From assembly GCA_032433765.1 (NCBI GenBank), contig JAVIAB010000159.1:60764043-60828042 (forward strand): a stretch of 64,000 nucleotides of DNA. The letters run 5' to 3'. Source of the stretch: Megaustenia siamemsis (lineage: Eukaryota; Mollusca; Gastropoda; Stylommatophora; Ariophantidae). The position numbers and the translations under genes are program-made. This document shows, one piece after another, positions 52,886 to 64,000 of the stretch. How positions within the stretch are numbered: the first letter of the stretch is position 1; each line of letters starts with the position of its first letter. The notes beneath the pieces were generated by a model, which was not told the origin of the DNA, ran no database searches, and was given only the letters and a program-made list of their open reading frames with translations.

Positions 52886-55871
52886 CAGTGGCGTATACTT
52901 AATATAAGCAAGGCAAGCATTGCATGCCTTCAAGAGTTGCGAAAATGATAAACCAGTCAGTGATCTATCCCCCATCCAAACTTAGCCTTTGCAGCATTGC
53001 TCAAAAATATATTTTAAAATGTTTTTCTCACAAATCTGAATTTTTCCAAAAATTAGTGCTGGCAACACTGACGTTAAATGAAAATTGTATATGTCCAATC
53101 GTTTTTTATGATAGTTGAACTAGCCCGCTCTGAAGCAATTTTGAAGTTGCTTTCGTTAAAATAGTCCCTTTACATATAAGCGCAGTGATATACTGTGTGT
53201 GTTTTATTAAATCCGTGTCTCCACAGTAAGCTTGCGATGAAAAAAAAATAAATACATTTTATGATTCAATCACTATTATAACAATTTAGCACTGGCAAAT
53301 AATAAATTGATTGATGAACATTTATTTACTGGTGTGAAACAGTGCAATTTCTATGTTCTAGTACTTTTATTTGAATGTTAAACTAATGATAACAATGCAA
53401 GCAATTATAATCTTGAATGCCTACACACACACTTGTTTAGTAAACCATTTCTGGTAATTTTTGGTACACGTCACGTGATTTTACTCAACACACACGCACA
53501 TTTACACAGCGATGTGGTTTCGATTTCAAACCTTCAGAATTCAAAACTTCAAACGTGATTTTAATCAGCTGATATTTAATATTTTGTGTTTGTACAGAAA
53601 CATGTTGTATTGCTATTGTTAATTACTAAACTTAGTATATTTGTTTACTGTGGTTATTATGGCTGATTCTATTAATGATGTTGTAGATTTATTTGAGCGA
53701 CCGTTTCAATCGCGAACATTTAATGAAAAATTGGACTTGGTAAAAAAGGGCAGACCGATTCCTGCGTTAAGCAGTTTGAAACGAGAAGGAACAAAATGTG
53801 TCCGTTCATTTAACAATGATTTATATAAGAAAGTCGTTTGGCTTTGTGGTTCGGAATCATTATGTCAGTTATTTTGCTGGCCATGTATATTGTTTGTAAA
53901 TGACACTTCGCCTTGGAACAGCAGACAACGCGGGTATTCTGATTTAAATAATTTACATAACGCTATTTCAAGACACGAAAAGTCTGAAAGTCATATTCAC
54001 GCTTGGATAGCGTTACAAGTGTTTGGCTCCAGCAGAATTGATGTTCAATTGGATTTTCAGAAAAAAGAAAGTATTATGAAACACAATGAAACAGTTAAAG
54101 AAAATCGAGAAATCCTAAAGAGGTTAATTGCTGTTACTTGTTTTTTAGGAAAACAAGAATTAGCTTTTCGTGGTCACAGCGAGGGGAGTGATTCCACTAA
54201 TCGTGGGAACTACATTGAAGCTTTAAATTTATTAGCAGAGTTTGATGAAAACTTGCATCAGCATCTCATGACGTCAAATATATTCACGGGTCTTTCCCCA
54301 TTAATACAGAACGATCTTATCCAAAGTGTGAACAATGTAATAACTGCAGAAGTGAAATTTCAGATTCAATCGTCCAGATTTGTCGCCATCCTAATTGACG
54401 AGACCTCTGATGTAACAAAGTTGTCTCAGCTGTCAGTTGTTTTTAGATATATTTATAATGGTAATATTTACGAAAGATTTATTGGCTTTCATGACGTTAG
54501 CTCTGACAGATCTGCACAAGCATTGTCAAAACTGGCTTTAGACAGTCTTGATCAATTTGACTGTAGAGAAAAACTAGTAGCACAAACTTATGATGGTGCA
54601 GCAGTAATGGCAGGCCAATTGAATGGTGTGCAGACGAGAGTTAGGGAAGTTGTTTCTCAGGCATTATTCATCCATTGCTATGCACACAAACTTAATTTAG
54701 TACTGTCTCAAGCTGTCTCATGCATAAGTGCGTGTAGAATATTCTTTTCGTCACTTAGCAGTTTTGCTTCATTTTTTACTCATTCAGCAAAGAGAACACA
54801 TTTGTTGGACACCATAGTGAAAAAAACGGTTTCCCAAGCTGGCGGCAACCAGATGGAATTATTCCAGTCGTTTAGTACAGACTGTTTCTGAATATCATAA
54901 TGAATTAATAGATTTATTTGAATGCATTTTGGAACGACCTGGTGATTGGGATCACGCAACAATTAATGAAGCAGTTGGATTTCTGTCAAACCTAGGAGAT
55001 TTTGAATTCAATTTCCTTTTGGCTGTGTTCACCGATATTTTTTCGATGACAGATGTTGTATTTAATATCCTTCAGTCAAATTCACTGGACATCACATATT
55101 GCTCTAGAGAGATAGTTGAGTTAAAAGAAAAATTGTTCACAATGCGCAATACTGGCTTTGATTCAATTTGGGCCAAAATAGAGTTCAAGTGTGGTCCTCC
55201 AACAAAGAGAAGAAAGCGAGAATCCTCAGTTATTCCAAAGGATGAGTACAGAAGGCTGTATTGTGAAATTCATGATACGGTAAACTGCCAGTTACAAAGC
55301 CGGTTTGATTCTCTGTCAGATTTGTCATTTCTTGAAATTTTTGACTGTAAGAAATTTTTAACATTTTCAAAAGAGTTTCCAGAAGAGCAGTTTTCCAAAC
55401 TGAACTGAATATATGGGAAATATTTTGATATAGTAAGACTGAGATCTGAATTAAAGGCAATGTTTGTATCCCAACACTTTAAAGAAATGTATGTGTCCGA
55501 CATTCATAGATTTCTTTTGAACAAAGGACTTCACAGTGGTCTTCCAGAACTTCATAAACTTTGTGAATTAATATTGACAATTCCTGCATCGTCGTCTTCA
55601 GTGGAACGTTCGTTTTCTGCATTAAAACGCATTAAAAATTTCATAAGGAACTCGCAGGGGCAATGTCGTCTTTCTGCTCTATCAATGATGTCAATTGAAA
55701 AAGACCTTCTTGTAGAGATGAAAGGCAATGATGACTTTTATAACAAAGTAACAGATGACTTTAGCAGAAAGAGCCGCAGAATAGAACTGAACTTCAAATA
55801 ACTGGGTGAGTAGAAAATTATCATTTTTTAAAAGTTGCATGCTCTCTTTCAGACCCCAGGATACGCCACTG
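52886..55871 (+). mobile_element. hAT transposon, nearly intact, 8-bp TSD
   Basis: Inverted ends CAGTGGCGTATAC (52,886) and its counterpart ending ATACGCCACTG (55,871). The 8-bp CCTGTCAC is duplicated (52,877-52,884 and 55,872-55,879), with one extra T at 52,885 before the left end. Flanking LINE codons join across a single copy of the duplication. About 2,986 bp, full hAT size, with a transposase gene damaged by only one frameshift and one stop, the freshest DNA transposon here. Confidence 0.92.
53641..55801 (+). pseudogene. hAT transposase, ZMYM1-like (one frameshift, one stop)
   Basis: Cut-and-paste transposase. First frame 53,641-54,891 (Met at 53,641, alternative MADSIND at 53,659): a TTF-type zinc-finger region (WLCGSESLCQLFCWPCILF, then RQRGYSDLNNLHNAISRHEK and HIHA), then the RNase H-like fold with FVAILIDETSDVTK (catalytic Asp), YDGAAVMAGQ and FIHCYAHKLNLVL. 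A register change in a run of seven A near 54,823-54,829 moves to a second frame with TRWNYSSRL, running to TGA 55,406-55,408. After that stop the same frame continues with the C-terminal dimerisation domain LTIPASSSSVERSFSALKRI and LSALSMMSIEKDLL to 55,801. Architecture complete, about 710 codons. The single frameshift lies in a homopolymer, so could be an assembly error. Confidence 0.88.
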
Positions 55872-56230
55872 CCTGTCACCTTGAACAGAAACGCGCATTC
55901 CCACCCACACTCGGAGGTTATAGATATAACAAAGAGACATGGACCAATGCGGCAGTCTTTGCCTATGACGTCTTCAAAGGCTTCCACAGACGAGAGGAGA
56001 CATGTGCTGCTGCTATAGATCTGGAGGATGCATACAACAAAATACCATTTGAATATCTCATGCAAATGCTCCTCAAACTGGCGGTGCACCCTTTCCTCAT
56101 TATATGAATCGCCGCGACACTGTTTCAGAGGAAGGTGATACTCAAATGTGGAGGTTGGTCTTCCGAGCCAACATCCATTTGTCCAGGGCTGCCACAAGGC
56201 TCACCATAGTCACGTGTTCTATTTAACGTG
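55872..56230 (+). mobile_element. LINE RT fragment, right of hAT insertion
   Basis: Continues the RT of 52,790-52,884: QKRAFPPTLGGYRYNKETWT, AAIDLEDAYNKIPFEYLMQM (motif A Asp), ICPGLPQGSP (motif B), then breaks off at about 56,230. The domain order belongs to a different LINE group from the YADD families nearby. Confidence 0.8.
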
Positions 56231-56249
56231 TACACAATATAATGTACAT

Positions 56250-56990
56250 CTACCCCTCTATATACTTTTACATCTTGTAAGGATGATTTAAAATTATAAT
56301 TAATACATATGTGATATATGTTTGATTTTCCGTTCTATGATCTGGTGACACCCATGTAGCTTTATATATTCTCTTATGTTGGAATATTGTTCCTCCTAGG
56401 CTCATTTGATTAAGGGCACAAAAATTCACAAATATCTCTCCATTCTCGATTATATCTCCAAGTCCATGTTTTCCCATAATCTCTTCGAAGCCTCTGTTGT
56501 CTGATCCTACTTTAGCATTTAGGTCTCCCATCAAGATTATAATAACCTTGGCTCGTCTTCCATCCAACTTACATTGTAATTTGTTTATAGAATTCGTCTT
56601 TAACTAAATCATCCGTATCATTGGTTGGTGCATAGCATTGGATAATGTGTAATTTTATTTTACTTTTTTTATGTTTTAAATGCTGCTCTCATTAGTCTTG
56701 GGCTTACTGCATCCCATTCTATTACTGTCTTCTGTGCATTCCTTGATAACATTACAGCTACCCGTTCACAATGTCCTGATGATAAAATCATAGCTCTTGT
56801 AGTTAGTTTTATTCTTTCCGTACCTAGCCATCTTGTTTCGCACATTCCCAGAATATTTATTTTGTAATTTCTAATTTCTGCAGCTACCTGTGCAGCTTTT
56901 CCTTGTTCGTTTAGGGTACGTACCTCCTTTCTCGCCTCTTACGAACATGCCTGATAGGGTACAGCGCTACTTTTCTTTACTCCTCTTTCC
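56250..56990 (-). mobile_element. LINE AP-endonuclease fragment
   Basis: Minus strand from about 56,980: VRTLNEQGKAAQVAAEIRNY, GMCETRWLG (endonuclease Glu motif), then ILMGDLNAKVGSDNRGFEEI, MGKHGLGDI, NGEIFVNFC and KATWVSPDHRTENQ, the target-binding loop and catalytic region. Frameshifted and lacking RT. Confidence 0.85.
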
Positions 56991-57013
56991 GGCCCCGACA
57001 GCGCAAGGGCGAA

Positions 57014-57225
57014 TACAGTGAGAGTGTTCAACTATCATGTTTTCAGCTATTATACAGTGAGAGTGTTCAACTATCATGTTTTCAGCTATTATACAGTGAG
57101 AGTGTTCAACTATCATGTTTTCAGCTATTATGCAGTGAACGTGTTCATCTATCATGTTTTCAGCTATTATACAGCGAGAATGTTTCAATTATCATGTATT
57201 CAGCTATTAAACAGTGAGAGTGTCA
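57014..57225. repeat. 39-bp minisatellite
   Basis: Five and a half copies of a unit with core TACAGTGAGAGTGTTCAACT followed by ATCATGTTTTCAGCTATTA, the last two diverged. Immediately upstream of the LINE end at 57,226. Confidence 0.9.
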
Positions 57226-57607
57226 GAATTGGACACTGGACTCTAGAACAATAATAAAAATAACGACCAACGAAATGAAATGTGTCAAAAAAATGACAGG
57301 AAACAGCTAAAGAGACAGAGTAAGAAACACTGGCATGAGGAAGAAACTCAAAATTGAACAAGCCATCGAATACATAAAGAAACAACAAATAAAATGCTTC
57401 GGACCCATAACAAGACATAAAGAACTAGTAATGAGAGCCATAAACAAACACTACGAAAACGCCACATTAAGAGGAAGACCGAGAAAGAGATGGATTAAGG
57501 GAATATTTGAGTCACTAGGAGGGATAAAAGCAGAAGAAGCCAACAAAAGAGCAAAGAATCGCAGATTGTATCTCCCCTCGACGACAGCGGTAATGGAGGA
57601 AGGATAG
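57226..57607 (+). mobile_element. LINE 3' end
   Basis: Plus strand: a decayed WTLE start, RKKLKIEQAIEYIKKQQIKC, FGPITRHKELVMRAIN, RGRPRKRWIKGIFESLGGIK and LYLPSTTAVMEEG, then a stop. A LINE ORF2 C-terminus of a separate family. The terminal frame (57,335-57,607) is open. Confidence 0.8.
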
Positions 57608-57629
57608 AAGTAGAAGAAGCAACATCAGA

Positions 57630-57960
57630 CAAGGCTGTTTTCTCTCGCCGAATTTGTTTTCACTTTACAGCGAAAATAATATGTGATCAATAGCAGATAT
57701 AAAAGGAATTTAAGTAAAAGGCCACAACAAAAACAATTTGAGATATGCGGATGTCACAGTCTTAACAGAAATGATAGATAAAGAACACAGACATGAATAA
57801 CATAATAGTAAAAGAAACATATACTACAACGAGTAAGAGTGGAAATTATTTCAATGTATGGTTTCTTAAAGAACAAGGAATTAATGATAAATTCGCAGTC
57901 ACAATAACAAACAAATACCAAGTCCTCCAACAACTAGAAAATACAATAAATATAGAAGAT
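57630..57960 (+). mobile_element. LINE RT fragment
   Basis: Plus strand retains the FLSPNLFSLY block (motif B end) and NNLRYADVTVLTE, where the usual YADDT is altered to YADVT, so the catalytic pair is lost. Several stops. Confidence 0.75.
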
Positions 57961-57999
57961 CAGTGAAATCAGGTAAAGGATATATGGATAGATACATAC

Positions 58000-59825
58000 G
58001 AAGAAACGCTGGGAAAAAGAGAACGCCAGAATAAGGCGTGGACGACAGCATAGACCCTGGATAAAATTAAAGATTGAAAGAACAAGAAAGAAGGCATAAA
58101 TAAAAGCAAAACGAGAAGTAATAAAGTCAAGGCACAGGAAACTTACACCGAGGTGAACAAAGAAGTGAGAAAATGTATTAAAATGGACAAGAGGAAATAT
58201 ATAGATAAACTAGCTAAAGAGACAGAAGATGTAGGAAATAAAGGGAATATGAAAGAACTGTACAAACGCACAAAGAAATTAAATGGAAAATGTAAACATA
58301 TCAATGCTTTTATTAAAGATAAGAAATGAAATCTGCTTAGTAATATAAGGAAACAAATGGAGGGAAGGAAAGAGCACTTTGAAGAACTTTTGAACAGACC
58401 CGGCTCAAATAATCCTCCAGATATACTACCAGCAGAAGAAGAGTTACACGTTATCTCTGAAAATCCAAGCAAAGAAGCAATAATGAAAGCCATCAAACTA
58501 TTAAAAAATGGTAAAGCCACATGACCAGATGAAATTCCTTCGGAAGCCATCAAAGCACATCACCAAGATACATCTACCAAGATGTTACATAGATACAATT
58601 TGGGAGAGGGGATAAATACCTAAAGTCCGGACAGTAGGTTATACGATAAAACTACCAAAGAAAGGAAGTTTACAGGAGTGCACAAATGGAAATTATGCTA
58701 CTATCAGTGCCAGGAAAAATATTAAGCAGAATCATTCTTGAGAGACTATGAAAGGCATAGAGAAACATTTGAGTGATGAATAAGCAGGTTTTAGGAAGAA
58801 CAGATCATATGCTGATCAAATAACTAATCTATGTAACGTATTATGTAAGGGCAGCTTGCAGAAGCATTTGAAATAAGAATAGGAGTAAGGCAGGAACGCC
58901 GTCTGTCTCCATTTCTTTTTCTATTGGCCATTGATTGGATTATGAAAAAAAAACTAAATAAAAAACAGAAATGAAATCCAGTGGTCACTAACAAAGCAAC
59001 TTGATGATTTAGACTTTGCTGATGACATAGCTTTCCTATCACACAGCCATCAACAGATGCAGGATAAAATGATCATACTTGATGAGAGATCAAAACAGCT
59101 AGGACTGAAAATCAATAGATATAAGATCAACATTATGAGAATTAATGCAGTTGACAATAACCAAATAACATTAGGAGAAATACCTCTACTAGAAGTACAA
59201 TCTTGAATATATCTGGGCAGTAACATAGATATAGAGGCAGGAACAGAAAATGTTACCAAATTAAGGATGTCAAAAGCAAGAGCAGCTTTTATTGCACTAG
59301 GAAACATATGGAAATCCAAAGAATTTAGGTTAAATACAAAAGTAAAAATGTTCAACTCCAATGTTGAAGTCAGTCCTATTATATGGCTGTGAAACATGGA
59401 GAACAACAAAATTAACAATTATGAAGATACAGACTTTCATTAATGGATGCTTACGCAAAATAAAATAATGGAAATGACAGGACAAAATCACTAACATAGA
59501 ATTATAGAAATGTATGGAAATTATGGAATTATGTATGTAAATACAAGTGGATACAGCGAATACGATGGCGCTGGATAGGACACACACTGCGGATGCAAAC
59601 TGAAAGTATTACACATCAGGCCGTTTTTTGGAATCCTCAGGGGAAAAGACAAAGAGGAAGACCAAGGAATTTTTATAGAGAAGACATATAGAAGCAGAGA
59701 TGAAGATAATGGGGAATGATCTTAAAAGAATGGCAAAAAACGGAACGACTAGGAAATTGTTTGTTGAAGACCTATGCTCCACGGGGAGCTGAAAGGTAGA
59801 AGAAGAGGACGAAAAGAAAGCAACT
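58000..59825 (+). mobile_element. LINE, linker to 3' end (heavily decayed)
   Basis: Plus strand: CIKMDKRKYIDKLAKETEDV and EGRKEHFEELLNRPGSNNPP linker, KAIKLLKNGKAT...PDEIPSEAIKAH (RT block 1 with a stop inside), RQE..LSPFLFLLAIDWIMKK (motif B region), a decayed active site at about 59,010, and the terminal RWRWIGHTLRM, GKRQRGRPRNF and EDLCSTGS-type end at 59,775. Same family as 4,330-4,865. Ends where the next LINE fragment begins. Confidence 0.8.
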
Positions 59826-60530
59826 AGAAAGCTCTGAATCTGATTAGTAAGAAAACAAAAGTAAAGGTCACATCGAAGAAACAATCATCACCATCATGCA
59901 GCATAAAAATAAACAGGACAAATGTGAAACAAGTGCAACACGTCAAAAACTTGGGCACAATAATAACATCAAATGGAAGATGCAACATATAAAGGAACAG
60001 CAGAATAGCTCATGCCAAAATAGCTTATAAAAAATGAAAAACGTCTTATGCATAAAATCTATGCCAAAAGAATTGAGAAAGAGAGTTCTTTGGTGCTATA
60101 TAGAGCCATTTCTGACATAAGGAATTGGATCATGGACAATAAACAAATAAATGAAAAGACGATTAGAGGCCACAGAGATGGGTTTTCTCAGAAAAATGTT
60201 GAAAGCTCTCTGGACAGCTAAAAGGGTAACGAGGAAATTCAAAGAGGCCAACACAAATAGGGAACTCCTAAGAAACATTAGAAAAAAAAACAATCAACAA
60301 TTCTGGGGAACATCAAGAGAAGAGGAAAGTTGGAATACTTTGGTTACAACTTAGAAAAAAATACAGGAAAAGAGAGATCGTGGATGACAAAGAGAGAAAA
60401 TACTCAATAGCTTGGTGTCATTGAGTGGAAAACAGTCAACATCAGAACTGATACGATGTACGGTAGATAAAAGATTGTGGAAGGATGTGATCGCCTACGC
60501 CAAATGGTATGGCACATGATGATGATAATG
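59826..60530 (+). mobile_element. LINE 3' end
   Basis: Plus strand: VKNLGTIITSNGRCNI, MKRRLEATEMGFLRKMLKAL, ATTREE-like decayed segment, REKILNSLVSLSGKQSTSEL and KRLWKDVIAYAKWYGT, with an ATGATGATGATAATG tail at 60,515-60,530. Same family as 3,640-4,192 and 38,690-39,030. Confidence 0.85.
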
Positions 60531-60539
60531 TACTATTTT

Positions 60540-61495
60540 AAAGTTGTCCACATTCTTACTTTAATGACATCTGCACATTTGGACACGTTTGTTATGACTA
60601 GGTATAAATTATAAAAGCGCAATAAATACACCATCTGCTGACGTGTCTACGCCTCCAGGTTTACCCAGCATGCATTAATTCGACTGGAGCCTCAAATAAA
60701 CACTTAGTAAGCCTCGCGAACACAGGTGTTGGATTATGAACGGCTTATTGGATACTGTGGCCATCTAAGAATGTTCAATAAACAAACCTTAAGTAAAAGA
60801 GGAATGGTTGGTACAGCTGACGTCAAGTTATTGCTTCGTGTGGTGCTTGATTATGTAAAGTAACATGTTAATGCTAATAGATTAGTCTTAATCGTCATGG
60901 AGCTGCCACGACCTCTACATTTTGTAGACGTGTTTACTTATCTTTATGTAGGAGAGACCTTTAATTACAAAACCTACAATACCATGCTGCTATACTCACA
61001 CACAGATAATCATCATCATTAAGTAGCGTAGGTGATCATGTCTCTCCACAATGTTCGATCTTGACAGTTATTTAACATAGAAAATACTTTATGAATAATA
61101 AGCACGTACGCAATGTTCTTCTGTTATTTCCCACAATTCAACTGGTCCGAATCCTGTATGGATCTAGTCGTTATCTTGGGTCCATGAACTGAGGGGAGAG
61201 AAGAGAACCTTCTGCAGGAGCTACATATACCCGCCGTGTAAGAGGGCATATGACATGTGTCATGAGGAGGGCACATCAGTGTCGAGGAAGCACGTAAAGA
61301 AACAGTTATACGATGTCAGCCCACGTAACGTAGAGATGGAGTTAAAAGTGGACTCAGTTTTGATGTCAGTGGAGAGTTGCGGGTCTTCTCAGAATGAGAA
61401 GCCTCGTCAATAAAGTACCGCCTGACACAGTTCACAGACTTCAGTGAGTGTCTGAGGATAGAGTGTTAGATAGCATGTGAATATTGTTAGTTCTC
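60540..61495. other. No gene seen; short LINE scrap at 61,005-61,080
   Basis: Apart from 61,005-61,080, whose minus strand encodes LWRDMITYAT before an ATGATGATG tail (a LINE 3' terminus), this stretch shows no repeat, no long frame and no recognisable coding motif. Confidence 0.5.
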
Positions 61496-61499
61496 TATC

Positions 61500-64000
61500 T
61501 GCAAACGCTGTCATATGTACTTGAAGTTTCTCCCAATCTCTCACTTCCTTCTTCTACTTCCCCTATCCACTTTCCTCATCTATTTCATATAACCCTCTCC
61601 TCCCTATATACACTCCTCATTTACATTAAATCTTCCACACCTCCTAACTCTCTTTTCTACTTGATCAACTCTCCACTTCCTAACTCTCTCTTCTACTTCA
61701 TCTAATTCCAACGATACATACTCCTCTTTTACATCAACTATTCCCCACTTTCTAACTCCCTCTTCTACTCCATCTATTCACCACCCTTATCATCTTATTC
61801 TACTTTATCTGTTCTTACCCTTATCTCTCCCTCCTACTTGTATATTTCCCACGCGTACCTCCCACTTCGGTTTCATTTATCCCTCACCTCTACTTCTCTC
61901 TTCAACTTCGTTTACTCCCCACCCCTACCTTAGTCTTTAACTTAATCTACCTCCCACCCTCTACCTTCCCACTTTTACTTCATCTATTCCCCATACACTA
62001 CCTAAATCTTACATTTCATCTATTCCCCATACACTACCTAAATCTTACATTTCATCTATTCCCCATACACTGCCTCAAACTTACATTTTATCTATTCCTC
62101 ATACACTACCTAAATCTCATATTTCCTCTATTCCCATACACTACCTCAATCTTACATTTTATCTATTCCCCATATACTACCTCAATCTTGCATTTCATCT
62201 TTTCCCCATACGCTACCTCAATCTTACATTTCACCTAATCCCCATACACTACCTAAATCTTACATTTCATATATTCCCCATATACTACCTCAATCTTACA
62301 TTTCACCTATTCCCCACACACTCTTCTTATGCTTCGTCTATTCCCATCCACTACCTTCTCTCTTCTTCCTCATCTATTTCAAGCCTCCTGTCGACCCTCT
62401 TCTTTTCATCCATTCCCCACCCTCTATCTTCCCTCTTCTTCTACATCCATTCCCCACCCTCTACCATTCATCTTCTACATCCATTCCCCACCTTCTACCT
62501 TCCCTCTTCTACATTTATTCCTTCTCTCTACCTTCCCTGTTTTACATAAATTCACAATCCTCTTTTTTCCCTCTTGTTCTACATCCATTCCCCACCCTCT
62601 ACCTTCCCTCTTCTACATTCATTCCCCACTCTCTACATTCCCTCTTCTTCTACTTACATTCCCTATCCTCTACCAACCATCTTCTACACCCATTCCCCAC
62701 CTTCCACCATCCCTCTTCTTCATCCATTCACCACGCTCTACCTGACCGCTTCTACATCCATTCCCCAACCTCTATCTTCCCTCTTCTTCTACATTTATTC
62801 CCAACTCTCTACCTTCCCTCTTCTTCTACTTACATTCCCTATCCTCTACCAAACATCTTCTACATCCATTCCCATCTTCTACCATCCCTCTTCGACATCC
62901 ATTCCACAACCTCTATATTTCCTATTCTTCCTCATTCATTCCCCACTGGTAACTCCCATTTTCTACATTCATTCCACATCCTCTAATTTCCCTCTTCTTC
63001 TACATCCATTCCCCACTCTCTACCTAACATATTCTACATACATTCCCCAACCAGTATCTTCCCTCTTATTCTTCATCCATTCCCCACCGTCTACCTCCCT
63101 TCTTCTACATCCATTTCCCATATACTACCTTCCCTCTTTCTCATTCATTCCCCACCCTCTACCTTCCCTCTTCTTCTACATCCATTCATCACCCTCTACT
63201 ATTCTTCGTCTACCTCCATTTCACCCGCTAATTTCCCTCTTTGACATCAATTTCCCAACGACTATCTTCCCTCTTTTACATCTATTCCTCATACTCTAGC
63301 TTCCCTCTTTTTCTACCTCCTTTCCCCACCTTCTACCTTTCCTATTTTACATCCCTTCCGCACCCTCTACCTGCACTATTCTTCAATACCCATTTCTCAA
63401 CCTCTATCTTCCCTCTTCTACATTAATTCCCCACTTTCTAATTTTCTTTTTTACATCTATTCCCTACATCTACCTTCCGTCTTCTACATCAATTTCCCTC
63501 CCACTACCTTCCCTCTTCTTCTAAATCCATTCCACACCCTTTACATTTAGTGTTCTTCTGCATCAATTCCCCACTCTCTACCTTCCATCATCTACCTTCA
63601 GTCACCACCCTCTAATTTCACACTTCTTATACATCTATTACCCACCCTCTAACTTCCCTCTTCTTCTACATCCATTCCCCACCCTCTACCTTCCCTCTTT
63701 TTCAACCCTTTCTCATCATCTACCGTCCCTCTTTTACATCCATTCCCCATCTCTCAAACCTACCTCTTCATCTACATCCATTCCCCATCCTCTAACTTCC
63801 CTCTTCTTCTAAATCCAATCAATATCATATACCATCCTTCTTCTTCTACATCCATTCCCCACCCTCTACCTTCCCTCTTTTTCAACCCTTTCTCATCATC
63901 TACCGTCCCTCTTTTACATCCATTCCCCATCTCTCAAACCTACTTCTTCATCTACATCCATTCCCCATCCTCTAACTTCCCTCTTCTTCTAAATCCAATC
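61500..64000. repeat. Pyrimidine-rich satellite, runs off the window end
   Basis: Degenerate tandem array with a 35-40-bp unit built from CATTCCCCACCCTCTACCTT and CCCTCTTCTTCTACATC words. Strand bias is extreme: the plus strand is almost free of G. A cleaner sub-array (61,985-62,310) has a ~36-bp unit TCTATTCCCCATACACTACC+TAAATCTTACATTTCA. Long proline/serine-rich frames across it are artefacts. Confidence 0.92.
63661..64000. repeat. 180-bp higher-order repeat at the window edge
   Basis: 63,661-63,840 and 63,841-64,000 are copies offset by 180 bp with almost no differences (one C/T difference seen), although the underlying ~36-bp units differ strongly from each other. At least two higher-order units, continuing beyond the window. 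Confidence 0.92.

Noticed and set aside
61484..63426. Pro/Ser/Phe-rich frames in the pyrimidine satellite
   Set aside because: Explained by G-free plus-strand repeats that rarely form stop codons; no unique sequence.

Overview
This is animal genomic DNA dominated by mobile elements and tandem repeats. It contains many decayed AP-endonuclease/reverse-transcriptase LINEs with trinucleotide tails, tRNA-derived SINEs, hAT and Tigger-like DNA transposons, long minisatellites and one Maverick/Polinton-type virus-like element. I see no bacterial operon, rRNA gene or functional tRNA gene. The LINE families and the abundance of minisatellites resemble those of marine invertebrates, especially molluscs. 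That assignment is inference, because no taxon-specific host gene is present.

Layout. 1-5.6 kb: 21-bp and 17-bp satellites and LINE ends. 5.6-14.6 kb: a tetranucleotide tract, then a minus-strand RNase H-bearing LINE split by an hAT element (8-bp target duplication, itself holding a LINE fragment) and by a Tigger-like element (TA duplication), then a 0.63-kb tandem duplication of LINE RNase H sequence. 14.9-27.1 kb: a 33-bp satellite into which the Polinton (15,934-24,775) inserted, followed by a LINE fragment also sitting in the satellite. 27-41 kb: LINE copies, two SINEs and another family of 33-bp repeats cut into three blocks. 41-42 kb: mostly unexplained DNA with one candidate host exon (signal peptide plus splice donor, minus strand). 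43-50 kb: a minus-strand LINE with zinc finger, RT and restriction-like endonuclease, and a plus-strand LINE, both with coding segments amplified in place into minisatellites. 50-61.5 kb: a 30-bp degenerate repeat, a nearly intact ZMYM1-like hAT transposon inside a LINE, and more LINE debris. 61.5-64 kb: a pyrimidine-rich satellite running off the end.

The centrepiece is the 8.84-kb Polinton. It has ~0.94-kb terminal inverted repeats (TIRs) starting AGTAGTG and a perfect 6-bp target duplication (AGCGGA). It carries a packaging ATPase, retrovirus-like integrase with chromodomain, penton-like minor capsid protein, double-jelly-roll major capsid protein, adenain-type protease and several small companion genes. 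A divergent minus-strand gene looks like a PC4-type single-stranded-DNA-binding protein. There is no protein-primed DNA polymerase B, so this is a compact element with a capsid module but no polymerase. Two outward transcription units leave a shared divergent promoter, and each ends at a poly(A) signal carried by its TIR. Several genes have single-base frameshifts or stops, while the major capsid gene, the small Gly-rich gene and the integrase catalytic core are open.

A second theme is that several minisatellites have units that are recognisable pieces of LINE or SINE sequence amplified at the site, which suggests retroelement copies seed much of the tandem repeat content here.
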